Shown one piece after another: positions 1-11,600 of a stretch of 64,000 nt of DNA (position 1 is its first letter; each line of letters opens with the position of its first letter). The translations under genes were made by a program, and so were the position numbers. This DNA is from Andrena cerasifolii (Eukaryota > Arthropoda > Insecta > Hymenoptera > Andrenidae): the NCBI RefSeq assembly GCF_050908995.1, contig NC_135129.1:3782001-3846000 (forward strand), read 5' to 3'. The notes below the pieces were generated by a model. It had not been told where the DNA came from, did not search any database, and worked only from the letters and a program-made list of their open reading frames with translations.

Positions 1-1836
1 TTTCTTTTCACTACGGAGTTATTAACGGAAGTGGGAAATTCATTTTTATAAATGAACTTTAAGAGGGAAGCGAAATATTGGATGAATTTCGTACAATCTC
101 GTTTTGTACATGGTAAATGAATCTATTTAATCGATTATATAATTTTTAAATACATTACTCGCATATTGAAACTATTATAAACTGCGGAGCATGCGATAAA
201 TCCTAGTAAACATGCCCCCGTTTCCATCGTGGAGCGATGTAAATTCACAGTTTCGTCGACAGCTTGTATTAAAGGAATCACTGATACTTTAAAGAGTTCC
301 GCGGAACAGGGAACAGAAATGTATACATATACATATGAGATAACGGAATGCGTATGCACGTTACGAGTGTGCAGTTAGAGAAATCGAAGTACTGAAATTT
401 TTTAGTTGCCTGATTATTGCTAACCAGCAATGTTTAGAATGTTGCACTTATAACATTTGGTAATCATCCCCTGTGTATATACATATACATATATATATAC
501 ATATATTGTAGGTAATATAATTTTGGGACTGAGAAACACACTTTAAAATATAACGCTACAGTATACTAAATACTGGACTGCGTAAATAAATAATATTGTA
601 TATGTAATATTGTACGAAATAAATCGCGTGATTGTGCATTGCGGAAATTGTAATAATATGCAAAATATTAATATGAATAAATGTTTTGATCGTTACAATT
701 TGACTTTCTTATTCGATATCACGCGTATTTAGTATTTATCATAGGTACCTTTGATTTTATAACTACCTTACCTCGGCAACGTAATTTTCCTTTTTAATAA
801 AAGATAATGGGGAATGGAAATATCACATTCTATAATAAAACATTTTAAGGAAAGCTTCTTAAATGTATTTTACTTCGTTGAGCTATCATTACAAAATTTG
901 TTTTAGATTTATTGGATCAATATACAACCATATGTTTATGTCGCTTATACATACATACGCAAAATTGGAAGATTTAATGCAGTATTTATAATTTATTCTA
1001 TACTTATACTATATAATTTAAAATCATCGAATATCGTACAAAAATTTGAACCTGTGCTATCTCTTGGCAAGTATATTTGGCAACAGGTATATTATGTATT
1101 GAAACTCACCGAATATTTATCATAATACTCTAACACATTCGCAGATTTCTGTATTACAATATGTACAATAAATAATATTTATAAAAATACCTCTGATGTT
1201 TACAAAATATTCTACGAACTATAAAGTATAGGTAAAATTCAGGAAGTCAGGACACTAACGTACGCCTGATACAATATACAAGAAATTGTCATTGAGTTTA
1301 CTATCGCCCCGAAACTGTTCACAATATGTAACTCTATTACTTTATATTGCTTCGTGTTAGACGAATATTTGTGGCACTACTTTAGTAGATATTTTCATTA
1401 AACCATTTATTATTACTGTTCAGATGGAATGCGTATAAAATATAGTTAACGTAAACAAGGCCGGTGAGTTGTGTGGAATGTTGGAATATTCCACACTTGA
1501 GATTTTGCTGTGTGTGGAATTCCACATTCGGGAATTTGAAAGGCATTTTACCATTTTTTGTTTTGCGCACTACTGTTTTTTAGGCGACTGAAATTTCATT
1601 TTCTAGTTTATACTCTCCTCGCCCCTTGAACTTCACACTCGGGAAAAATTTACTCCGCCGATCCTGGATGTAAACAGTTTCTACTTTTAAAATTAAATGT
1701 CTGACATAAAGCACTGTATGTATAATGAATAATATAATTTGAATTTGAAACAGTTAAACCTACTAATTTGAGATTTCTAATACAACAATATAGTACTACG
1801 TATATCACTAAACGCCAAGTACAAAAATTGTAACAT
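1..1836. other. AT-rich non-coding stretch
   Basis: No open reading frame with coding character or splice pattern is visible. The stretch is AT-rich and holds a TA/CA microsatellite at about 475-505. It lies downstream of the minus-strand CNEP1R1 gene, so part of it may be that gene's 3' UTR, which is inference only. Confidence 0.5.
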
Positions 1837-1840
1837 TTAA

Positions 1841-2293
1841 GGTAGGCTCTCATTACGCCTCGGCGCAACTTCTTTTCGCACTCGCATCTAGGCTCGCGTC
1901 GCCTCGGTTCATGTGTTTGGTGAGTTGCTCAGAGAACCTCATCTTGTGCGGTGTTATTGTATCCATTCACACTCCGCCTCGCCTCGGTTCCTCGAAACAT
2001 TCTCGAAGAATCCGCGGCGCGGAGTCGCGCTGAGGCGAAACGCAGTGTGAGTCAAATTGTCGAACTGCTTAAAGGTGCGTATCAACTTTGCGAGGCTTCC
2101 TTGCGAGGCACGCCTCGGGAAGTGGAGTCTGGAGACTACCTCGACCATGATCACTTTGTGCAAAGTGAAGAGAAACGGGGAATCCACTCCGCGAGGCGTG
2201 CCTCGCGAGCAAGCCTCGCGAAGTCGATGCGCACCTTAAAAAAAGCATAGGAAGAATAAATTGAGCCGAGGCGAGGCGCAATGAGAGCCCGCC
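1841..2293. mobile_element. piggyBac-type MITE with TTAA duplications
   Basis: TTAA at 1837-1840 and 2294-2297 flanks inverted ends: GGTAGGCTCTCATTACGCC on the left and the reverse complement of GGCGCAATGAGAGCCCGCC on the right. The interior is unusually GC-rich and full of short inverted GCCTCG/CGAGGC units, which is why similar spurious reading frames occur on both strands. There is no transposase. TTAA duplication is the hallmark of the piggyBac superfamily; the assignment is inference. Confidence 0.75.
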
Positions 2294-2565
2294 TTAAGGC
2301 CGTCGCGCATTCTGGCGAAGCGCGGCGAATCACAGAAATTAATAATAATTAATTATCGCTACGCCCCGATCTACTGTGCGCGGCTCCATAAGATTCAATT
2401 GTTTATAAACATTTCTCCTCGTATCGTCGCGACGCGCCTCGCTGAAATGCGCGACGGCATTAGTTTAATTCTACATTAGTATTAAAAATTATGGACACCC
2501 TGTACAGTAGTTTAAATATAAATGAACACTTCAGAAATTAATACAAAGATTATATAATTTGTCCC

Positions 2566-3335
2566 TCAAGTTTCGTGCAGATGTGGCGGTCTTGTTGGTT
2601 TGAGAATGAGTTTCCCAGTATCGTCGCAGCTCATATTAAAATCGCCAAGGACACTTCTAGCTCTCTGTGTTATGATGCTCGGTGCTATTACGCGTCTGTG
2701 CACTCCCATCATGAATAATATCACTGGAACAATATTACTGCGTTTGTCTACAAATCAATGAGATGTATACATTAACTAAACTCACCTAGAATGATGCTGG
2801 CAATCGCAAAGAATGGATGATTGCATAGACTTTGTGTAAACGATACAGCCGATGTGTTTGGATCCGTCAACCAATGCCAAGCACCGACAGCAGTGCAGAC
2901 AGAAATGAAACCTAAAAGCACTAAAAAGTAATATTACATTAAGCACGTCGCAAATAAACTATTATTTCACTTTGTGTTATTTTCGAGGTTCCTCACGAAG
3001 AAATGACGGGTATAAAATTGCTTGTCAACGTTTAAAAGAAGGGACGTTTCAAATGAGCAAAATTTAAATATAACACGTACAGAGAAATAGAAAAACGTAC
3101 TTCTCCAACGCAGAGTAGCTGGTTGCAAGCCAGCAATCACTTCGGTAAGACGTCTTTCGAAAGCTTTCAGGTCTGAAAATAATAGAGTTTCAGAAGTAAC
3201 CTCAATATTATTCACTCGCTGCCGCATGGCATTCTTATAAGGTTGCACGTTCTTTGTAGAACGTAATAATCGAATTAATAACAGTGTTAATAAATTGTGG
3301 TTTTTACCCTCGCAAACTGTTTGATCCAGAGACAT
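2566..3335 (-). CDS. CNEP1R1: CNEP1 regulatory subunit 1 (TMEM188/NEP1-R1)
   Basis: Regulatory partner of the nuclear-envelope/ER phosphatase CNEP1 (Dullard), which dephosphorylates lipins and so controls phospholipid and triglyceride synthesis. Four exons on the minus strand: 3308-3335, 3101-3172, 2786-2920, 2566-2723. They total 393 nt and give 130 aa, close to the 125 aa of the human protein. Diagnostic stretches are DLKAFERRLTEVIAGLQPAT near the N-terminus, SVCTAVGAWHWLTDP at the start of the first membrane segment, and MSCDDTGKLILKP near the C-terminus. Two hydrophobic segments lie at about residues 35-53 and 70-90. All junctions are GT-AG with matching phase. In the last intron the acceptor GTTCCAG gives the family's continuous second helix; an upstream TAG would add residues not in the family. 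It is divergent from CCDC66. Confidence 0.93.
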
Positions 3336-5667
3336 TTTTATTTACTTCGCGCGTGCATCTGATCGCGGTCCGTTGCAAAACAAACAATTCCAGCTGTACA
3401 GAATCGCGTCATTCACGCCATTGCCGTCAAAGGAGTGAATTATCAAGTGCACATGATTATTTATAATCTGTATGTATTCGATTTTCTATCAAGATTTTAT
3501 TTTTATTAATCTGAACTTAACGTAGAAACGTTAATATAAAATCATGCCCAAATACATTTCTCAGTAGCATCCAATTTTTCCTACAATTTAAATTAAATTT
3601 TCTACGCTCTTTTAATCATACGAATTTTATATTGAGTATATACTCGTAATATTATGTAATAATGATTGCAATAGCGCGTTCATTAATTGAATAAATGTAT
3701 CTATTGGAAATGAAATTATTGCATTCTGGGGAGTATAATTTCATACAATAAACGATTCCTGAATTGCCGATTTAGCAAAATTATAGCAATGATGCGGCAG
3801 CGCGCTCTATGCGAAGAGTCCTGACATTCCGTGCATAGAAGATACATCGCGTTTCCCTTTCTACTAATTAAATTTTCGATATCTTTATCAAGTGTATTTT
3901 TAAGCACAAAAATCAATAAAGAAGTGATCGCAATTAATAAAACAAACACGATACTATGCCTTCAGTTATTTTCAACAAGATGATAAAAACATTCAACTGA
4001 ACTACAATAAATTCTTACTGGTTTACTATACGATTAGTTTTCAAGGAACAAAGGGTTTGAGTTTAACGATGATTTCAAAACTATCAGTTGAAGTTGAAAG
4101 TTGTTTTATACATATTTAGGTGCCAAGAAGAGCTTATAGATTTATAGTGACACATATACAGTAAACACAACTGCCCAGAGGGACAAAATTGGTTCAATGG
4201 TAATTTATGAATATTAAATTTTTTTCCAAAACAAACGGTTTTTTGTATTCAAAAAATATCTACGAGAAACCATGGGCGTAGCTAAGATTTCATTCAGAGA
4301 GGGGCAATAAATAGTGAGACCGAATCTTGAATATATGTACGTGGTTAGGAATTAATATAACGTAATGTGAAATTACTTCACAATTTAGTTTATTTTTACT
4401 TTCTAATAAATTAATTTAATTTTGGACGAGCGACTAATTTATTACTTTTTTCCTTTTCCAGAGAGGGGGGGGGGGCAAGCGCCCACCCCTGCCCTACCTC
4501 CGCTTGGCCTATGCTTCCAACTGCTCTCTGCGGCGACGTGTGCAGGGTTGCCAGGAAAATCCCTACTGTAGTGGAGGTGGCACTTACGCGTAGTGGAGGG
4601 GGAACACCTACAGCAGCGAGGGATATGCGTGCGTGATGACGCCGTGATGCCAAACCATGCGACCCCAAGGTAGGTGTTCCTCTATTTCTGTTACTACAGT
4701 AGGGATTTTCCTGGCAACCCTGTACGAGCGTCCCTACTTAATGCACACGTCATGTGTAGCACCATAGTCGCCCCTTTAGCGTCGCGCAGTGGGAGACCCC
4801 CACGGACTACGGGTGCTCTGCTCGTACAGCGCTGCTGTAAGTAGATTGTGTTGTCTCGAACTAAGGTGAGCGGTACCCTCCCTACTTCTTCTGTTCTAGC
4901 CGCCGGCGAAAGAGACAGCCTGCGTACGAGCGAGAGGGCACACTCACGAACAGTCTCTCTCATTCTACGCGACCAGGCAATAAACACTAGCCGCAAAGAC
5001 TTTCCTGGCATAACTCACTTCTACCAACGATGCCCATACAAATCGCTCGTAAATCGGTTCATCGCAACACCGTCTATTTATCCGCGCGATTGCGTACACA
5101 AATGGCTTGCATACTTGCGTCCGAAGATGCCATCTCTGACCGTCAAACAGCCGGCTGGGGGTCATTATCCCTTATCTCGCTTGTCTGGTCAATATTATCG
5201 ACCCTGACAGCGGGTGCAAGAGGCTCCGCGGTTGATTCACGATTGTTCCCATAGAAACGTAGTTCGCGATCGAATCGCGGCCGCGCGTACACCTTCCTTT
5301 TAACAGGGGCATGTGTGCGCGTGCCGGGCAAACCTTGCCCCGGTCCCGCGATTCTACCGCAGTCTCAAATATTGACACGACCCACGATGAACCCGAGCAT
5401 CGTCCTCTGACGTCCCAGGGTCTCGAACCCAAGCCGAAAGTTCGCGCCGAGGATCGCGACGCTGCGGAAGATCGCCGCCTGACCGTCGCTGACTCGGGAG
5501 GGCTGAGACGGCGCGCAGGTAAAATCAGCTGTGATATCGTTAAACCTGGGGCCGTATGATGTAGATCCTTCGTTTATTTTTCTTCCTTCTTTTCGTACGT
5601 TTCACCGCGCCATCGTTACCGACCGCGCCCGATCCCTTTTTCGCGCTGATCACGCCGCGCGCCAAGA
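3336..5667. promoter_or_regulatory. Divergent intergenic region, CpG-rich toward CCDC66
   Basis: This 2.3 kb separates the start codons of CNEP1R1 (minus) and CCDC66 (plus). From about 4850 to 5670 it is clearly richer in G+C and CpG than its surroundings, with no coding frame I trust, which fits a promoter and 5' UTR zone for CCDC66. A possible 5' UTR splice donor CGCAG|GTAAAA lies near 5518. The 4270-4720 part holds transposon debris, including the hAT-like MITE at 4543-4722. No core promoter element is called. Confidence 0.45.
4543..4722. mobile_element. hAT-like MITE (CAGGGTTGCCAGG ends)
   Basis: A 180-bp element whose ends are inverted: CAGGGTTGCCAGGAAAATCC on the left and the reverse complement of GGATTTTCCTGGCAACCCTG on the right. 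A second internal inverted pair (AACACCTA / TAGGTGTT) extends the palindrome. The flanking octamers GACGTGTG and TACGAGCG agree at only five of eight positions, so the target-site duplication is degraded or doubtful. Confidence 0.65.
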
Positions 5668-8600
5668 ATGACCGGAAGAACGTCGCTGGTGGAACAGAAG
5701 AGGATCCAGTGGGCGAAAGAGAGAGGTGAGTTCTCGGATCATCGTTCGTATAAGCGGCATGATATTTCTCGGAGCGGTAGAATTGTATGTACAGTGGTAG
5801 AAATTCTGCCAGGGAATAGGAAATATGTATACAAGGATTTCTTAAGCTCTGCTTTCTCTATTCGCGTTGGATTAACCCTTATACGGAGTTTGTAAAGTTA
5901 AGCTTGATAAGTAAATTTCGGTCAAATTGACCCAATATCAGTTATTTTCAAGAAATAAGCGTACCAAAATAAAACTCGCTTTATTTAATTATTAAAGTTT
6001 AATATTTTGACCACTTATTAAATTGCTACAATAAAACAAATCAGAATAAAAAAATTAAAATAAAAATATTATTATTATTTATTTTTCACGGTTATTAGTT
6101 ATTTAAAGATATGAAGGTGTTTAAATAACTAATAACCGTCAATAATAAATAATAATAATAATCTTTTTAATTTTTTTCTGATTTTTTTTATTGTTTTATT
6201 TCAGACATGAAGGTGTTTCAGTTGAAATAATATTTTAGTAAAGAAGGAATGAGGATTTGTGACCCCATTTGGGGTAAAAATGACCCAATTTCCGTACAAG
6301 GGTTAAATAAACGCGACGCGTTAAACATTAATCGTTTCGATACACGAGGTCGTCTAGAATAGTAACCTGAGTCATCGAATTTCCCGATAAATCGGGAATT
6401 TAAGTAGCGTCTATTTGAGTATATTTACAGTGAATTAAATATAAGATGGTAGCGTCAGAATGTGTAATGTTGGGTGGGGAATTAATCCTTTGTACGAACA
6501 CTATAGAAGAAATGGCACGACTCAGCGGAAGTTGGGGACTTTTGAAAAATAACATCAATATCCGCACCAGTAGCCGGTGAGTACCGAATATCAGATTGGA
6601 GTAGATTAATGGGGTAGAAATGAGGGGCTCGGTGGAAAACAGGCACATGCCACCGTTTTAGGATTTTAGGGGGAAGTAAGTCGAAGGAAAAATTGTTTTC
6701 ATTGAAAATGCAGGATGGAATTGTAATTATTTTGAATGGTACTTGAATTAGATGGTAAATGACAATTATTATCAAAGTTTAGCTGAAAAATTAATTTTAT
6801 TAGTTCACGTGTCCCCAAGGAGCCGAGGCATGGGCCCCCTTTTTTACTAAGCATTTATTTTTTCAACTCGAAAAAATTTAATACGATTCTGTTTATAATA
6901 TTATTATATATTATTATTTTTATTATTATTTTATTCTAATATTATTATTTTTTTTATTTATGATTTTGAATAAAGTTTATAAATTTCTTTAAAATCACCT
7001 CCAAAGTTATCCTATCATCGTGGCCTACCCCTTAATAAACATTAGGAGGTGGTGGAATTACACTACATTGCAGGAACGGAAATTAATGTACTTAGGAAAG
7101 TGCCTTCTTTCCACTGGGCCCCTGAAATGTAAGATTCTAGGGGTTGTTTAGTTTAATCTCTACCCAAAAAAGAAAAGAGATTGCGTGGGCACTCGCGATT
7201 TGTTACATATTCGTGCAAAATTATTCCAAATGCTTTAGAATAGTTTAGTGTACATGCATAAGCAGCGAAAGCTGTTACGTAAACAGTCAGAAGCATGCAT
7301 GGTAAATTGATTTTCAAAGCTATTTTTCTGGAGCGTGGAACTTCGTGCGACATAAAGTTAAATTGTATCATTTCGATTTATTTTGAGCCATAGAATCTCT
7401 CCCCGTACTGCAATTTAAAATCCTCGGTGTACAAAGCACATCTGGTTTAAGGGGTCATTCTACTTTGATCGGCCGAACAATTAAGCTATTTTTAAAGATT
7501 TTTTCTCAGTAGGTAAATGCAACATATAATGAAATAAATATTTTTGAGATTTATTAAGCTACAGTTACATTATACCAAAAAATTTAGAAAGAATTTTTTA
7601 AATTTGTTTTAAATGTTTTTTACAGCGTTAATAGCACCTGAAAAAGGGGTACGTCCATGGCACAGGTGATTTCCCCACTCAGGCTTATCTGAAACAAAAA
7701 ATTCGGAAGGAATCTTAATCTGTATCAGTGTCGCTACCCCCAGTAGCTCAATTAACAATTTTTGTTGAAAAATAACAAGATGGCGCCGGTTTGAAAAAAG
7801 TTTGACAAACACCCTTTTCTCGGTTATTTCTCGACAGAAATTGTTAATCGAGTTACAGGTGATAGCGCCGCTCATATAGATTAAGAATCTTTGCGAATTT
7901 TCTGTTGCAGATAAGCCTGAGTGGGGAAACCACCTGCGCCACGAACGTATCTCTTTTTTTAGGTACTAAACGCTATAAAAAAGACATTTAAAGCAAATTA
8001 AAAAATTCTTTTTAATTTTTTTTGCATAATGTAAGAGTGACTTAATGAATTCCAAAAAGATTTATTTCATTACACGCTGTATTTACTGAGAAAACAATCT
8101 TTAAAAATAGCTCAAAGTAGAATGTCCCCTTGAACTCCTCAAGCTTTACAGGGCCGGGATCTTTTCATTGAAATTGTCAATTTTATTCACTTAAAATTTA
8201 CGCACATATACCACCAAAATGGCCGGCAAAGTATCCAAATTCTTAGGTGGCCCTGTAAAGTTTAAAGCAATAAATAAATATATCAAAAGTACCGGTTGCC
8301 AGCCCCAGAAGTGTCTCTTGCGAAAAGACTTTAACGGTTGCAAAGCACATTCAAAGGAAGCCCGCGGGGCTTATCGATCCAATTGTAAATCAAGCGGCTC
8401 GGCCCTTCGTACACGCGGCATATAATAAAACGCGTGACGCAGCGGAAGAATGTCCTTGGCGGAAACGAAGGACAAGCTAGCGTCCCCGAAACCTTTCCGT
8501 GCTGCTGGCCATTACGGGAGCACCGTTAGCCTGAAGAGTCTCGCGACAGAGAGTTCCGGAAACGGTACCACGAGCCTCAAGTGTCTCGACTGCAATGGTG

Positions 8601-11600
8601 GTAGCTTGATAAATCTCCACGAGCAACCGGATGTGTCGCACATCAGGCACAGAAGCCCGAGCCTGCCGCCGATTTACAACAAGGATCAGCAACAGTATCT
8701 ATCTCAGGTCTGTCTAGGCAAACCGCTGACACAGGATGCTCATAAGTTCGTGGAATAAATCCACTGTGCGGCGATCATCCAAACGAATGGAAAAGCGTTG
8801 GTAAATACGGAGTAGCTACCTGAGTTAACACTAGAACTACCAAATCAGTCGAAATGACTGGTTTTAAATTTGTTAAGAAATTTACTATTTTTATACTATA
8901 TTTATACTACTTAGAAATACGCTTTTGGCGCAGTAAAAAATAGTAATGTATATACGTATTTATGTATATACTTTTTAACAATATAAAAATTAAAAGAATA
9001 TGAATTAAGATTTATTTTCGTTGCGTAACGTGTTTTATAAATAACCAGCTATTTTTACTGGTCTGGTAGAAATAGGTATGTATACATCAATTGTCGGTAG
9101 TTCTAGTGTTAATGAATAGGAATATTAGTATCCATCGGGAAATGGATGTTGGATGTACCTTCCTCTTATTTCAATGAGTTACTCCTATTAGATTTCTTTA
9201 ACGAGGATCTTATAAGCTCAGAAATACAAGGTACTCGTTTTATCATTTGAAGTTGATTCCATTTGTTTGGGTGAATGGAATGCTGTCGAGTATCTAGAGA
9301 CGCGGTAGCGTTTCGACGCCAAGTACAGTAAATACCCGTTATTAGCTCGACGAACGGGGCTGGCGGCGGGCTCATAGCGGGTAGCGGACATGATTCCGCG
9401 CGGCCAGTGGCTGTGTCGACTCTTTCGTTGTCGGGTTCTCCCACTCTCGTCCGCAGGCTTCCAAGAAATGGTGGGGATAGTCGCCGGGCTGTCAACGGGA
9501 GGTAAAAACGAGCTCATAACGGAGATTTACTGTACATGTTTCGACACCCTGTATTCGTCGACTGTAGCTGCCGCGTATTGTTTACTCGCAAACCGGCAAT
9601 TGCAACCTTACCTGAAACTTATTTCATTAATATCACATCACGCCTGCAATATTTTCTAATATGATATACAGTAAGTCCGGGAGAGTTGGTCCACCTAACA
9701 TAAAGCGGCTATTAAAACTAATACCTAGTGGTATTATTTATTTTATCAGAATAAAATTAATATGTTCAAAATTTTATGCTGATTCTGAAAGAGTGTTCGA
9801 TGTTTCTTTTAAGACAATATTTGCTGAAAATCAGGTTGAAAACTGAAGTCATGATAGCTGGCTATCTCGGGAGAGATGGCTCGCGTCTTTGGGAGAGATG
9901 GCCCACATAATTATTCATGAAAGAAATAACAAAGAAAGCAAAATTGTTTGTGAGTGAATACTACAACTACAGGTTTATTGAAATTTAATTTGTTCACGCT
10001 AAACTAGTCAAGAACACGTCAAACGAAACATGAACTACCTGCTGGCGATTAGCGAAGTAAATGAATACCAAAGTGAACAAATAAAATTAATTATTTTAAC
10101 ATTTGTAAAGAATAAACAGTCAGATGCACATTTTTTTATTTTATTTTACTTAAATGGTTTTTCTTTCCGGCCACAACTGTTACATCACCATTTTAGCCAG
10201 TCGATGTTTAGATCTGTTCTGAAATAGTTTTCTAAACATTCTAGGCAGTTTGAAAGTGGGCCATCTATCCCAAACCTACCTGGGCCATCTCTCCTTTCTT
10301 CAGGGAGAGATGGTCGGCACGTTAGCTTTGGAAGGAAGGGTTAATTTGGCCAAATACGTTCTCTGCGTTGTCCCCCAACACCTCTACTATCTCATTATCC
10401 AAATCATCAAACGAAAATTAACTTAGAAGTATATTTTAAACAACACTGTGTTCACTACTGCTTTACACATAGTACAGGTGAAATGTAGCCTCCAGTTACT
10501 TACCTTGTTCAGCACATACATATGTATGTCTAGAAAAGCCCAGAAAAAAATGAAATAAACTCAGTCCCCCAACTATTTTCTTGTACCTTGTACCGAAGAG
10601 ATTGCACACTGAAGAGATGACACAGTGAAGAGTTGACACACTTTTACATATGTACTTATAGAGCAGTGGTGGCGAAGCTATGACCCGCGGGTCAGGCACT
10701 GACCCAGGAAAGCTTTTTAAGCGACCCACGCGTTCATTTTTATAAACTTATTTTTTATATCATAAAAGAGGGAACAGACAATTGAAAATATTAAACAAAT
10801 TTCGGTGTTTCAAAAATTATTGGTACCCTTTTGACCACCCACCCCCATCATCCCTTTCCAAGTGACGTCACTGACTCAGTGACCCACGGGCTAGTATTAA
10901 CAAAAATAACGAACAAAATTTGACCCACTTCTGAAAAAGGTTCGCCATCACTGCTATGGAGCCTGAAATATAGCGATTGGGCCATCTCTCCTGCCGGGCC
11001 GACTCTCTCGGATTTACCTACATGTATAATATAAAAAAGTTGTAGATGAAGCGACTTGTACTGGGAAAGGATTTATTCTCCGATTCATGTTCACCTGCAC
11101 TTTATTGTAGTTCGCTTTCATAATAATCGCTGTACGCAATGCTCTTTATAAATAAGAGATTCTATGACCGTGCTTGCAGCGAAGAAGTAGCACGCTTGCA
11201 CGTCTGAATAGGCTTGAAATTGATCTTTATTGATCGTAATTCTATAAATGCATGCTCAGGCGTTTAGCATTGAAAACATGAAACTATTTATTGGACAGAG
11301 TTGGGAACGGTATAAGTCTGAATAATTTTATGAAGCTATTATTATTTTTATAATACGTAAGAAGCCTGTCGGCATTAAGCAAAACCAGTTTTATTATTAA
11401 CAGGGCCGAATTAAGACCTTTAGAGGCCCTAAGCATTTCGAAGATTCTGAGGCCCCCTTATACGGGGTGATTACGCAATGTTACGATTTCTTAGGCATTT
11501 TCCATAATTTTACTAAAAAGTGTTTCTAGCAAAAGTTGGATTTTAAAATTCAGAGAATTTCTGTGGTGTCCCACTTTCTCCTGATGCCCTATGCACGTGC

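Noticed and set aside
5311..5559. 82-codon plus frame in the CpG-rich region upstream of CCDC66
   Set aside because: No conservation or partner exon. It is better read as promoter/5' UTR; high G+C opens chance frames on both strands here.
9457..9501. 45-nt possible cassette exon with a strong acceptor (GTCCGCAG) and donor GGGAG|GTAAAA
   Set aside because: It would enter and leave in phase 1, whereas the CCDC66 exons on either side (8707 and 13537) join in phase 0. No family similarity.
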